Counted from the stretch's first letter, positions 34,272 to 43,902 are shown. The stretch is 64,000 bases of DNA from Algibacter miyuki (GCF_030409805.1 NZ_JAUFQP010000007.1:558001-622000); one strand, 5' to 3'. Numbers and translations are program-made. The notes: a model not told the origin generated them from the sequence alone.

Positions 34272-36401
34272 ATGATTCTAAATAAAAAGTATTTCGCCAT
34301 TTATTTTATAACTTTTTTTTCTGGACCACTATTTTCCCAAGAAATTAAACCCGACAGCTTAGCGCTTCAGGCTTTAAAAGAAGTTGTTGTTACTGGGCAA
34401 TACAACCCGCAATCCATTAAAAAATCGGCACATAATGTAACGGTTATTAGGCGTGAGCAAATCGATAATCAGGCAGCTAATAACTTGGCCGATTTATTGA
34501 ACTTCAACCTCAACCTTACTATTATTCCGAATTCAAAAACGGGAAAATCGACCATTTCTTTCTTCGGATTAGATGCTCAATATTTTAATATTTTAGTTGA
34601 TAATATTCCGCTTGTAAGCGATAATGGCTTCGGAAACAACATCGATTTAACGCAAATAAACTTAGACGATGTAGAGCGCATAGAAATTGTAGAAGGCGCT
34701 ATGGGTGTGGAATACGGCGCTAACGCCATTTCTGGAGTTATCAATATCATAACAAAAAAATCGATAGATACCGATTGGAATATTAAAACTTCCATACAGG
34801 AAGAAACCGTAAGCAATGAATATGCCTTATTTGATGAAGGCCGCCACATTCAAGCCTTAAACCTAAGCCACAATTTTAATAGTACTTGGTTTGCACGAGC
34901 CGGCATAAACAGAAATCAATTTGCGGGTTTTTATAATGATAAACAAGGCAAAAACTACTATAATGATGATGGTTTACGAGGTTATGATTGGCTACCAAAA
35001 ACACAAATAAACACGAATGCTCTTATCAATTTTAAGAAAGAAAACTTTAGACTCTTATACAAGTTTGAATATTTTAATGAACTTATCGATTACTACGATA
35101 CATCGGTTAGAGCCAACATAGACACGCAAACGCAAACGAGCAATCCGGTAGCAACCGATAAAACCTTCACAACCAATAGGTTTGTAAACAACATCAGTAT
35201 TAATGGTAGTTTAAACTCGGGAGCAAACTACAATGCTTCGATTTCCTATCAACAACAAAAACGACGTCTAAACGAATTTACTTACTACATCCTTAGTGAA
35301 GAAAAAAGTAACCAATCGGACGGTATTTATCAATCTAGCGAAGTCTTTTTTTCCAAAGGAAGTATTAATAATTTAGTTAAAAATGATTATTTCAATTTTC
35401 AATTGGGTTATGAAACCAGATTTATAAAAGCTTTTGACAGCCAAGCTTCAGGCGATGTTACTCAACAGGATAAAATACAAACGCAAAATAATTATGCGCT
35501 CTTTGGTTCTTCAGAAATACAACTTTCAGATCGTATTTTATTACGTCCTGGTTTACGTTTTGAATATAATTCTAAGTTCAAGTCTAAACTCATTACATCC
35601 TTTACAGCGCGCCAACTATTTAACAAAGGTTTCGAGTTGCGTGCAAACATAGGCACGTCTTACAAAACACCTAATTTTGAAGAACTGTATTTCTATTTGG
35701 TAGATAGTAACCACGATGTACAAGGCAATGAAAACCTGAACCCTGAAAATGGTTTTACCGCTTTTTTAGATTTGAAAAAACGAAGTTCGTTTAGCGGTCT
35801 TTCTCTTATAAACAAGCTAAAACTAAGTTATATTGATTTACAAGACAAAATTGATTTAGCCATTGTAAATACATCACCTCTACAATATAAATTTATCAAC
35901 ATCGATACGTATCGCTTATGGGGAATTACTTCACAAAATGCCATTAAGGCGCATCATTGGACCTTCAATTTAGGCGCAACCCTACAGGGAATTTCCCAAG
36001 TAGCAAGTAACGAAACTGCCCCTGAAGATGACTTTCTCTACGCCATGCAATTGAATACAAGCGCGACTTACCAGGTTAAAAAGTGGCATACCGCCTTCAC
36101 GCTTCTGTTAAAATATAATGGAAAACAACAAGATTATTACGCTATTGGCGCCGATACCGACAACAATACTCTTTACGAAAAAACAACAACCGATGCATAT
36201 AATTGGTTGGATGCTTCCATAAAAAAATCGTTTTACAATAACCAATTTCAAGCCACACTTGGCGGCCGAAACTTACTCGATATTACCCGTGTTAATGTTA
36301 GCCAAACCACTGGTGGTGTGCACTCATCTAACGGAGACGGCCTTTTACTGGGCTACGGGCGTTCATTTTATTTAAAACTACTATATAATCTTAATTTTTA
36401 A
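34272..36401 (+). CDS. TonB-dependent outer-membrane receptor, probably for heme
   Basis: Receptor of 709 residues. It has a signal peptide (ends GPLFSQ), a TonB-box-like region with LKEVVVTGQYNP, a plug domain from about 40 to 160 (DDVERIEIVEGAMGVEYGANAISGVINIITKK is the classical plug end), and a 22-strand barrel to the C-terminus LKLLYNLNF. There is no N-terminal CarboxypepD-like domain and no SusD partner, so it is not a glycan-type SusC. The gene 11 bp downstream encodes an HmuY-like lipoprotein, which points to heme as the ligand. It is divergent from the PepSY reductase operon. Confidence 0.9.
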   Translation: MILNKKYFAIYFITFFSGPLFSQEIKPDSLALQALKEVVVTGQYNPQSIKKSAHNVTVIRREQIDNQAANNLADLLNFNLNLTIIPNSKTGKSTISFFGLDAQYFNILVDNIPLVSDNGFGNNIDLTQINLDDVERIEIVEGAMGVEYGANAISGVINIITKKSIDTDWNIKTSIQEETVSNEYALFDEGRHIQALNLSHNFNSTWFARAGINRNQFAGFYNDKQGKNYYNDDGLRGYDWLPKTQINTNALINFKKENFRLLYKFEYFNELIDYYDTSVRANIDTQTQTSNPVATDKTFTTNRFVNNISINGSLNSGANYNASISYQQQKRRLNEFTYYILSEEKSNQSDGIYQSSEVFFSKGSINNLVKNDYFNFQLGYETRFIKAFDSQASGDVTQQDKIQTQNNYALFGSSEIQLSDRILLRPGLRFEYNSKFKSKLITSFTARQLFNKGFELRANIGTSYKTPNFEELYFYLVDSNHDVQGNENLNPENGFTAFLDLKKRSSFSGLSLINKLKLSYIDLQDKIDLAIVNTSPLQYKFINIDTYRLWGITSQNAIKAHHWTFNLGATLQGISQVASNETAPEDDFLYAMQLNTSATYQVKKWHTAFTLLLKYNGKQQDYYAIGADTDNNTLYEKTTTDAYNWLDASIKKSFYNNQFQATLGGRNLLDITRVNVSQTTGGVHSSNGDGLLLGYGRSFYLKLLYNLNF

Positions 36402-36412
36402 AATCAGTAACT

Positions 36413-37495
36413 ATGTTAAACAAATTAATCACACTTATTCTATGCATTTCCATTTTTTCAATAACCAGTTGTAGTGAAGACGATGGTCCAACCGAACTTA
36501 TTAAAGTTGTTATTGATGGTGCTGCGCTAGCCCCTAATACTGGTGGTTCTAATGAACAAAATCAAGTATATATTGACTTGAGCACTAGCACATCTACAGC
36601 AGTACAGCGTGACTCATGGGATTTAGGCTTCTATTCCGGGTCTGAGTTTAGAGTAGCCCTTAACGGATCTATTTATATGACTGCGGCCAAACTATCGGTA
36701 ACAGATATAGATGCCGTCAATTCCACAGATACAGAAGTTTTAGATTTTCAAACGAAAGCCGTCGTGGGTTCTGCTGGGTCTCAAATTTATATCGATGCTC
36801 CAAATGGTGATATTACAGAAACTGCCATTTCGGAAATTTCTGATACTGATGAAAACAACCCCGTTTATCTAATAAACTTAGGTGATGAAGTTGGTACAGA
36901 ACCTGCCTCTACAGGAAGTGTTGCTATATCGGGAGATGCCAGAGGATGGAAAAAAATTAGAATTCTGAAAAGCGGTGACAATTATATTTTACAATATGCC
37001 GATTTAGATGCTACAACCCACAAAGAAGTAACACTATCTAAAAATACTGAATTTAACTACACCTTCTTCAGTTTTAATACTGAAAACGTAGTTTCTGTTG
37101 AACCTAAAAAAGAAAACTGGGATTTAAACTTTACCGTTTTCACAAATGAAATCGTGGGTTATGGTGCTTATGGGTTTTCCGATTTTGTGGTAAACAATAC
37201 AAAGGCCGACGTACAAGTGTACATGGTGGATACTGAGATAGAAACCACTCTAAATTACACCGATTTTACACTTGCAGATGTTGATGCATCTAACTTCTCT
37301 ACAGACCAACGTGGTATTGGCAATAGCTGGAGAAATAGTGGTGGTCCATCAACTTTACCGTCATTAAAAACGAATATGTTTTATGTAATAAACGATACCG
37401 ATGGTAACCTTTATAAACTACAACTAATCGCCTTAACAAATACCGATGGCGAACGTGGCCACCCGGAGTTTATTTATAGCTTATTAGTAGAATAA
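36413..37495 (+). CDS. HmuY-family heme-binding lipoprotein
   Basis: Lipoprotein of 360 residues with lipobox FSITSC near residue 20. The HmuY signature RDSWDLGFYSGSEFRVALNGS is at about 62-83, and a second similar stretch, KKENWDLNFTVFTNEIVGYGAYGFSDFVVNN, near 233 shows the fold's internal repeat. HmuY proteins take heme from host or environmental hemoproteins and hand it to a TonB receptor, here the product of the gene 11 bp upstream. The axial His or Met ligands cannot be chosen by eye. A bidirectional terminator follows. Confidence 0.85.
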   Translation: MLNKLITLILCISIFSITSCSEDDGPTELIKVVIDGAALAPNTGGSNEQNQVYIDLSTSTSTAVQRDSWDLGFYSGSEFRVALNGSIYMTAAKLSVTDIDAVNSTDTEVLDFQTKAVVGSAGSQIYIDAPNGDITETAISEISDTDENNPVYLINLGDEVGTEPASTGSVAISGDARGWKKIRILKSGDNYILQYADLDATTHKEVTLSKNTEFNYTFFSFNTENVVSVEPKKENWDLNFTVFTNEIVGYGAYGFSDFVVNNTKADVQVYMVDTEIETTLNYTDFTLADVDASNFSTDQRGIGNSWRNSGGPSTLPSLKTNMFYVINDTDGNLYKLQLIALTNTDGERGHPEFIYSLLVE

Positions 37496-37520
37496 AATAT
37501 CTAAGCAAGCCACAAAAAAA

Positions 37521-37548
37521 AGCCTAACTTTAAAAGTTAGGCTTTTTT
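37521..37548. terminator. Bidirectional terminator
   Basis: AGCCTAACTT (37521-37530) pairs with AAGTTAGGCT (37534-37543), a perfect 10-bp stem with a 3-base loop, flanked by eight A and six T. It ends both the HmuY gene and the leftward universal stress gene. Confidence 0.9.
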
Positions 37549-37573
37549 ATATTTTTACATTATCCTGTTTTGT

Positions 37574-38368
37574 TTATTTCAATCCGCGTAATACTAATAC
37601 TGGTAGTTTACTGTGAAAATCTTTTTTAAGAATCGCATTTTTCTCCCATTTCTTAGCAAAGAACCCACGTTTACGGCGTACCACACAAAGCATATCTGGG
37701 TTATGCGATCTGTAATGCTCTAACACCCCTTGAAACGTTGTTGCATTTCCACTTTTAGTTATGCTGTTTGCTAAAGTTTCTAAAGTTTCATTCACATCAA
37801 AATCACCTTCATTATAATACGGTGTTTTCACTAGAAGTAAATTCACTTCAGCTTTAAAAATATCCTTTATTTCAATTAACGGATTTAACGCTTTTTTCCT
37901 TTTGATAATGGCCGATTTCATAGCCAGCAAAACACTTTTCACGGGTTTAAATACATAACCTTCTGGCACAATTAGTGCCGGTATATTAGTTTGTTTAATA
38001 ATTTTTCCTGAAGTTTTCCCCAAATACACTTCATCTTTAATAGAGTTTGTTCTTGGTTCTACTAAAATTAAATCTACATCGGCAGCTTTACAAGCTTTTT
38101 CAAGAGTATCAACTAATTTTCCTTTTAAAACTTTTACGATAACCTCAACGCTTTTTTTATCAATTTGAGCTACTAAATTATCTAAAAAAGCCTGACTTTC
38201 ACGCTGTATCAAGTCATCAACCCGAATCATTGTTCCAGCCTTAGTGTAAACATTATAAATTTGTACAACAAAAAGTTTCGCGCCTACAGCTTCTGCAAAA
38301 TCAACTGCATATTGTAAATGACTTACGGCGTTTTTCGACGATCCAACGGGAACTAAAATATTCTTCAT
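37574..38368 (-). CDS. Universal stress protein, UspA family
   Basis: Cytosolic protein of 264 residues with a Usp domain in the N-terminal 145 residues: KNILVPVGSSKNAVSHLQYAVDFAEAVGAKLFVV at the start and VYLGKTSGKIIKQTNIPALIVPEG near 130, resembling the ATP-binding Gx2Gx9G region in degenerate form. The C-terminal half is a second, more diverged Usp-like unit ending FHSKLPVLVLRG. Bacteroidota usually carry this tandem type. It is a single gene, divergent from the MATE gene. The inducing stress is unknown. Confidence 0.87.
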   Translation of the reverse strand: MKNILVPVGSSKNAVSHLQYAVDFAEAVGAKLFVVQIYNVYTKAGTMIRVDDLIQRESQAFLDNLVAQIDKKSVEVIVKVLKGKLVDTLEKACKAADVDLILVEPRTNSIKDEVYLGKTSGKIIKQTNIPALIVPEGYVFKPVKSVLLAMKSAIIKRKKALNPLIEIKDIFKAEVNLLLVKTPYYNEGDFDVNETLETLANSITKSGNATTFQGVLEHYRSHNPDMLCVVRRKRGFFAKKWEKNAILKKDFHSKLPVLVLRGLK

Positions 38369-38491
38369 AATAACTATAATATTAAATACTAAATTTGCGG
38401 CTTATAACTAATGTAAAAGTAAACATTAAAAACAACTCATGTAAGCCCAAACCCACAAAATAGAATTAAGAATCATTTCTAATACCACTTC

Positions 38492-39826
38492 GTGAACACA
38501 AACATAAGTTTTAAATATATAAATAAATTAGCAATTCCTGCGTTAATTGCCGGAATTTCCGAACCCATCCTGTCGATTACCGATACCGCAATTATCGGAA
38601 ACATTGATACCAACGCAACCGAATCGTTAGCTGCAGTTGGTATTGTTGGTACTTTTATTTCGATGCTTATTTGGGTTTTGGGACAAACTCGAAGCGCAAT
38701 TTCATCAATCATATCGCAATATTTAGGTGCCAATAAATTAGATGCTATTAAAAACCTACCTGCCCAAGCTATATTAATAGTTACCTTACTTAGTGTATTA
38801 ATTATTGTTGGCACATACCCGTTTGCTGAAACTATTTTCAAACTCTATAATGCCACGGGTAGCATTCTAGATTATACGGTAGATTATTACCAAATTCGCG
38901 TTTTTGGCTTTCCCTTTACACTTTTTACTATGGCTGTTTTTGGTGTATTTCGCGGACTCCAAAACACCTATTACCCCATGGTAATTGCCTCTATTGGTGC
39001 ATTACTAAACATTGTTCTAGATTATATTTTTGTATTTGGCATCACTAATTACATTCCTGCCATGAATATAAAAGGTGCTGCTTACGCCAGCTTAATAGCT
39101 CAAATTACAATGGCGCTTTTGGCAGCCATATACGTGCTTAAAAAAACAGATATTCCTTTAAAACCCAGCTTTCCGCTGCACAAAGAGATTAATAAATTCA
39201 TCATCATGATTCTTAATTTATTTGTCCGCACTTTAGCCTTAAATATCACACTATATTTTGCCACCCGTTTTGCCACAGGCTACGGTGCAGCCCATATTGC
39301 AGCCTATACCATTTGCATTAATTTATGGTTTTTCGCCGCCTTTTTTGTCGATGGTTATGCGAGTGCCGGTAATATTTTGTCGGGTAAATTATACGGTGCC
39401 AAAGCCTACCCTGTTTTACTACAATTAGGTAACAAACTTATACGTTATGGCATAGCTACCGGTTTTGCTTTAGCCCTTTTCGGAGTCTTATTTTATTATC
39501 CTTTAGGACGCCTTTTTAGTAAAGACCCCGAAGTTTTATCGCTTTTTTATAACACCTTTTGGCTGGTTCTACTCATGCAGCCATTTTGCGCATTAGCCTT
39601 TATTTACGATGGTATTTTTAAAGGTCTTGGCAAAATGAAATTCCTTAGAAATGTCCTTTTATTCGCCACCAACCTCGTTTTTATCCCCATATTATTTTGG
39701 TTAGACAGCCTAGGCTACCAACTTCACGGTATTTTTATCGCTCTAACCTTTTGGATTATAGCCCGTGGCGTACCCTTGATAATAAAATTTCGAAAAATAT
39801 TTATACCGCTCTCTCAAAAAACTTAA
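38492..39826 (+). CDS. MATE-family efflux transporter
   Basis: Inner-membrane protein of 444 residues with about 12 hydrophobic segments in two halves. The MATE pattern is clear: IPALIAGISEPILSITDTAIIGN at 15-37 and GYGAAHIAAYTICINLWFFAAFFVDGYASAGNILSGKLYGAK in the second half. It exports drugs or metabolites in exchange for Na+ or H+. The start is GTG at 38492 (MNTNISFKY); I see no better upstream codon. It is similar to the DinF branch. It is followed closely by the 32-aa membrane protein and QueD. Confidence 0.88.
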   Translation: MNTNISFKYINKLAIPALIAGISEPILSITDTAIIGNIDTNATESLAAVGIVGTFISMLIWVLGQTRSAISSIISQYLGANKLDAIKNLPAQAILIVTLLSVLIIVGTYPFAETIFKLYNATGSILDYTVDYYQIRVFGFPFTLFTMAVFGVFRGLQNTYYPMVIASIGALLNIVLDYIFVFGITNYIPAMNIKGAAYASLIAQITMALLAAIYVLKKTDIPLKPSFPLHKEINKFIIMILNLFVRTLALNITLYFATRFATGYGAAHIAAYTICINLWFFAAFFVDGYASAGNILSGKLYGAKAYPVLLQLGNKLIRYGIATGFALALFGVLFYYPLGRLFSKDPEVLSLFYNTFWLVLLMQPFCALAFIYDGIFKGLGKMKFLRNVLLFATNLVFIPILFWLDSLGYQLHGIFIALTFWIIARGVPLIIKFRKIFIPLSQKT

Positions 39827-39862
39827 CTTTGATAAAAATTCCAAACACAGTAAAACCACAAT

Positions 39863-39961
39863 ATGGACACTCTCTCATTTTTAAGCGGAAATGGACTTTT
39901 TCTGATCTTAGGTATAGTATTAATAGTAGTTTACGTAGTAAACCGTAGAAAAAAAAGATAA
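39863..39961 (+). CDS. 32-residue single-span membrane protein
   Basis: Small ORF MDTLSFLSGNGLFLILGIVL continuing with IVVYVVNRRKKR. One hydrophobic helix spans residues 11-26, followed by a strongly basic tail (RRKKR), so the C-terminus should stay in the cytoplasm. The stop TAA overlaps the QueD start (TAATG), implying translational coupling. The gap of 36 bases from the MATE stop would otherwise be unusually long for this operon. No known family is recognised. Confidence 0.65.
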   Translation: MDTLSFLSGNGLFLILGIVLIVVYVVNRRKKR

Positions 39962-40416
39962 TGGGTAATAACATTCGAATTACAAAACAATTCTCTTTCG
40001 AAACTGGTCATGCCCTTTACGGGTACGATGGTAAATGTAAAAACGTACACGGCCACAGTTACAAACTATCGGTAACTGTAATAGGGAAACCTATAACAGA
40101 TTCTACCAACGTAAAATACGGTATGGTAATCGATTTTGGCGACCTTAAAAAAATTGTAAAAGAAGAAATTGTAGATGTTTTCGATCATGCTACCGTTTTC
40201 AACCAAAACACGCCACACGTCGAGCTTGCCAAAGAACTTCAAGCCCGCGACCACAACGTATTATTGGTAGATTACCAACCCACTAGCGAAATGATGGTGC
40301 TCGATTTTGCTCAAAAAATTAAGAATCGCCTACCAAACCACATCAGTTTACACTCACTAAAATTACAAGAAACCGACAGCTCTTTTGCGCAGTGGTACGC
40401 TTCCGATAATATTTAG
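39961..40416 (+). CDS. queD: 6-carboxytetrahydropterin synthase QueD (or PTPS relative)
   Basis: Enzyme of 151 residues that converts dihydroneopterin triphosphate to 6-carboxy-tetrahydropterin in queuosine/7-deazaguanine synthesis. Zinc ligands are His17 (FETGHAL), His30 and His32 in CKNVHGHSYKL, and the nucleophilic cysteine is Cys26. DHATVF and LQETDSSFAQWY provide the remaining catalytic Asp/His and Glu elements. The length is slightly above the 120-residue E. coli enzyme. No other queuosine gene lies nearby. Its stop abuts a GC-rich fold-back element. Confidence 0.9.
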   Translation: MGNNIRITKQFSFETGHALYGYDGKCKNVHGHSYKLSVTVIGKPITDSTNVKYGMVIDFGDLKKIVKEEIVDVFDHATVFNQNTPHVELAKELQARDHNVLLVDYQPTSEMMVLDFAQKIKNRLPNHISLHSLKLQETDSSFAQWYASDNI

Positions 40417-40740
40417 GGCGTTACCCTTCGGGTCGGGCTTTGCGTTACAAGTCCTCGCACTTCCTGCGTCAGGCTTTGGGCTATCCACTACAATCCCTAA
40501 CGCAGGCCTATTTGCTAAGGTTTTGTGCATACCCGATATTATTTCAGTAAAACAAATGAATTCGTAAACAAATCTTGGCGGTTTTACCCGCGTTAGGGAT
40601 TGATGCGGCATCCTTTTTTTGTGGTTTGAAATCGCACGAAACGCTATTGATTTCCGCACTAATTTAAGTAAAGCCAAAACAACATAGAACGCCCAAAAAA
40701 AGATACAGCGGAAAGCCCGGCCCTTTTTAGGGAACGCCAA
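40414..40740. repeat. GC-rich fold-back intergenic element
   Basis: About 325 bases of unusually GC-rich DNA between queD and sprE. Inverted repeats are nested in order: GGGCGTTACCC (40416-40426) with GGGAACGCC (about 40730-40738, imperfect), GGTCGGGCTTT (40431-40441) with AAAGCCCGGCC (40712-40722, 10 of 11), and CAATCCCTAACGC (40491-40503) with GCGTTAGGGATTG (40590-40602, perfect 13). Short open frames inside it have no credible protein features. It looks like a dispersed intergenic repeat of Flavobacteriia, possibly transcribed as a folded RNA. Confidence 0.6.
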
Positions 40741-40902
40741 AATAGAACCAAAAAAGATGTGTTTTATTGAAACGCCGCCGTATGCCAAATGGGATAATTT
40801 AAGTAAGTAACGGGTTTAAATCCAAAAAGATGCTTATTTTTACCTCGCTATATAATAATAGCAAGCGTAAACAGTTATTATTTTAGACTAAAAATTCCCG
40901 AA
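40741..40902. other. Upstream region of sprE
   Basis: Non-coding. AT-rich after 40800, with CTTATTTTTACC near 40833 as a poor -7 candidate. No other structure noted. Confidence 0.35.
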
Positions 40903-43479
40903 TTGAAAACAGCGTTTAAAACCATACTAACCTTATTACTTACAACTATTTTAGTGGTGAGTTGCTCCCGAAAAAAAGACAAATTTGTAAGTCGAAATTT
41001 TCATGCAGTAACCACTGAATTTAACACGCTTTATAACGGTAATATTGCTTTAGAACAAGGGCAAAATAGCCTAAACATGGCTTATTTTGATAATTATTGG
41101 GATGTGCTACCCATTGAGCGCATGCAGATACGCGAAGAAGTTATGCTGCCTGGGCAATCTAAAAACGAAGATTTTACGCGTGCTGAAGAAAAGGCTGTAA
41201 AAGCGATTCAGAAACATAGTATGAATATTAATGGTAAGGAGGTGAATCCGCAAATGGATGAAGCGTATTTACTATTGGGAAAGGCGCGCTATTTCGATCA
41301 GCGTTTTGTTCCCGCTTTGGAAGCTTTCAACTACATTCTTTACAAATACCCAGCGAGCGATAAAATAAATCAGGCTAAAGTCTGGCGCGAAAAAACCAAT
41401 ATGCGTTTAGATAATAACGAATTGGCTATAAAAAACTTAAAACGCTTACTAAAACAAGAGGCATTAGAGAAACAAGATTTGGCCGATGCGACATCTATGT
41501 TAGCTCAAGCGTATATTAACACAAAATCTGTGGATAGTGCCATAACGCAACTTGAAATTGCGGCGCAAGCCACTAGAAAAAATGACGAACGCGGACGTTA
41601 CCGCTTTATTCAAGCGCAACTGTACAACCAATTAGGTTATAGAGACAGTGCGAATATTGCTTTTGATAAAGTGATTGAACTAAACCGAAAAACACCAAGA
41701 ATCTATATGATTACGGCTTATTTGGAAAAGTTTAAAAATTTTGATTTTGAAAACGACGACAAATTTGAGGCCATAGAATTATTAACCAAACTCGAGGAAG
41801 ATCGAGAAAACAGACCATTTTTAGATAAAATTTTTCATCAAATTGGTGAGTTTCATTTAGGTAATGCTTCGGATACTTTAGCGGTTGATTATTATAACAA
41901 ATCGTTGCGCACCAACTCACAAGACAAATTATTACAGGCTAGAAATTATGAAACTTTGGCTTATATGTATTTTGATAATTCGGAATACGCAAGAGCTGGC
42001 GCTTATTTTGATAGTACGATGATCAACTTAACATTAAACTCTAAACCCTACCGCATAGTTAAACGTAAACGCGATAATTTAGAAGATGTTATTTATTATG
42101 AGGCTATTGCAAAAACGAACGATAGCATTTTACATTTAGTGCATTTACCAGAGGCCGAACGTTTAGCCATGTTTGAAACTTTTGTAAGCGACCTTAAAGT
42201 GAAAGCTGAAGAAGAACAGCTACAAGCCGAAGCTGCTGAACGTAATGCGAACACCGGCTTAGTTACAGCAAATAATATACCTACATCGGGAAATAACATA
42301 CCGCAACGAGGATTGCCTGGGCAAGCGGCTCAATTCTATTTTTATAACCCAACTACAGTGGCTTATGGTAAAAATGAATTTGTAAAAATTTGGGGTAATC
42401 GAAAATTAGAAGATAATTGGAGATGGTCTAGCAAAGGAGCATCGGCAACCGGAAATGATGTTTCTAGTTCCGCAACCGATTTATTAGCCTTAGCTTCGGA
42501 TGAAGAGAAATTTGACCCTCAATTTTACATTTCTAAAATACCTACTGAAACTAAGGAAATTGATAGTATTTCTAAAGAACGTAATTATGCTTACTACCAA
42601 TTAGGTCTTATTTATAAAGAGAAATTTAAGGAATATGAATTATCTAAATCGAAATTTCAAGATTTATTAGATAGTAACCCTGAGGAACGATTAATTCTAC
42701 CTTCGAAATATAATTTATACAAGATTTATGAAATTTTAGGTCAAAATGATGAAGCATCGATCGCCAAAAACGATATTATAAAAAGCTATCCAGAGTCGCG
42801 TTACGCTACTATTTTAGAAAACCCAGAATTAGTTTCGGATAAGGATGAAAATAGCCCAGCTAGTCTTTACGAAGCCTTGTACCTACAGCATGAAAACCAA
42901 GAGTATGCCGAAGTTATTTCTAAAAGTGAAACCTATATAAAACGTTTTGACGGCGAACCTATGGTTCCGAAGTTCGAACTTTTAAAAGCGACTGCTAGCG
43001 GACGTTTATTAGGTTTTGAAGCTTATAAAAAAGCCATCAATCATTTAGCAGTAACTTATGCCAATACCAAAGAAGGCAAACAGGCTCAAAAAATTGAAAC
43101 CGAACTACTGTCTAGAATTTCAAGTACTGATTTTGTTACGGCCATAGATAGCATTACTACAAATTACAAAGTTGTTTTTCAGTTTAATAAAAACGAAAAA
43201 GAGGCTATAACCACGTTTAAAAAAACCTTAGATGACGTTTTAAAAGAAATTAAATATTACAGACTATCATCTTCCGTAGATGTTTACAATGCTGAAAAAA
43301 CCTTTGTTTTAGTACATGGCTTAAAAAATGAAGCTGTTGCAAAAACCTTCACGCAACTATTAACCGATAAAAACAAAAAGAAGATACAGAAACCTTTCTT
43401 CGTGATTTCGTCGGCTAATTATCAAGTTGTCCAAATACATAAAAATTTAGACCCCTACCTTAACAGAAATAACCAATAA
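40903..43479 (+). CDS. sprE: SprE-like TPR lipoprotein (gliding motility/type IX secretion)
   Basis: Lipoprotein of 858 residues with lipobox LVVSCSRKK near residue 20, and TPR-type helical repeats: EAYLLLGKARYFDQRFVPALEAFNYILYKYP (about 125-155), AITQLEIAAQATRKNDERGRYRFIQAQLYNQLGYRDSA and later ELSKSKFQDLLDSNPEERL. The start KFVSRNFHAVTTEFNTLYNGNIALEQG is the conserved head of SprE/PorW, required for gliding and type IX secretion in Flavobacterium. It begins with TTG at 40903, the only codon placing a lipoprotein signal at the terminus. Its acidic, TPR-rich make-up suits binding to the secretion machinery at the outer membrane. Confidence 0.82.
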   Translation: MKTAFKTILTLLLTTILVVSCSRKKDKFVSRNFHAVTTEFNTLYNGNIALEQGQNSLNMAYFDNYWDVLPIERMQIREEVMLPGQSKNEDFTRAEEKAVKAIQKHSMNINGKEVNPQMDEAYLLLGKARYFDQRFVPALEAFNYILYKYPASDKINQAKVWREKTNMRLDNNELAIKNLKRLLKQEALEKQDLADATSMLAQAYINTKSVDSAITQLEIAAQATRKNDERGRYRFIQAQLYNQLGYRDSANIAFDKVIELNRKTPRIYMITAYLEKFKNFDFENDDKFEAIELLTKLEEDRENRPFLDKIFHQIGEFHLGNASDTLAVDYYNKSLRTNSQDKLLQARNYETLAYMYFDNSEYARAGAYFDSTMINLTLNSKPYRIVKRKRDNLEDVIYYEAIAKTNDSILHLVHLPEAERLAMFETFVSDLKVKAEEEQLQAEAAERNANTGLVTANNIPTSGNNIPQRGLPGQAAQFYFYNPTTVAYGKNEFVKIWGNRKLEDNWRWSSKGASATGNDVSSSATDLLALASDEEKFDPQFYISKIPTETKEIDSISKERNYAYYQLGLIYKEKFKEYELSKSKFQDLLDSNPEERLILPSKYNLYKIYEILGQNDEASIAKNDIIKSYPESRYATILENPELVSDKDENSPASLYEALYLQHENQEYAEVISKSETYIKRFDGEPMVPKFELLKATASGRLLGFEAYKKAINHLAVTYANTKEGKQAQKIETELLSRISSTDFVTAIDSITTNYKVVFQFNKNEKEAITTFKKTLDDVLKEIKYYRLSSSVDVYNAEKTFVLVHGLKNEAVAKTFTQLLTDKNKKKIQKPFFVISSANYQVVQIHKNLDPYLNRNNQ

Positions 43480-43491
43480 CCCTAACCCGTT

Positions 43492-43902
43492 ATGTTTTCA
43501 GATAACAAAAAAAGTAAACAAATGTCAGATGTAAGTTCCTCCCAAAATATAATAGCAAAAGGCACCAAAATAGTTGGCGACTTTAATAGTGAGGGCGATT
43601 TTAGAATTGATGGTAGTATTGAAGGCAGTATTAACACCCCAGGAAAAGTGGTAGTTGGTAAAAGCGGATCTATCAAAGGTTCTTTAAACGGCACAGACGC
43701 CCATTTTGAAGGTCGTTTTTCTGGCACATTAACATTGTCGGGCACGTTAACATTAAAATCTACTGCACATATTGAAGGTGAAGTGGTAGCTAGTAAATTA
43801 GCTGTAGAACCTGGCGCAACTTTTAATGTAACCTGCGTAATGCAAGGTGGCGCAAAAAACACAACCCATGGCGGAACAAGACAAAAAGAAAAAGAAGCTT
43901 AA
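43492..43902 (+). CDS. Bactofilin (polymer-forming cytoskeletal protein)
   Basis: Protein of 136 residues with a central beta-helix rich in Gly and Val (about 18-115): NIIAKGTKIVGDFNSEGDFRIDGSIEGSINTPGKVVVGKSGSIKGSLNG shows the repeating pattern. Short polar tails flank it. Bactofilins form stable filaments that scaffold cell shape or envelope enzymes. The gene follows sprE by 12 bp and overlaps the AtpZ gene by 35 bp, an arrangement I take as conserved in this family of bacteria but cannot verify. Confidence 0.9.
   Translation: MFSDNKKSKQMSDVSSSQNIIAKGTKIVGDFNSEGDFRIDGSIEGSINTPGKVVVGKSGSIKGSLNGTDAHFEGRFSGTLTLSGTLTLKSTAHIEGEVVASKLAVEPGATFNVTCVMQGGAKNTTHGGTRQKEKEA

Noticed and set aside
40363..40788. 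Open frames of 141 aa (minus) and 60 aa (plus) in the fold-back element
   Set aside because: They lie in the GC-rich repeat and overlap queD, with no domain, signal or start context; the inverted repeats explain the sequence better.
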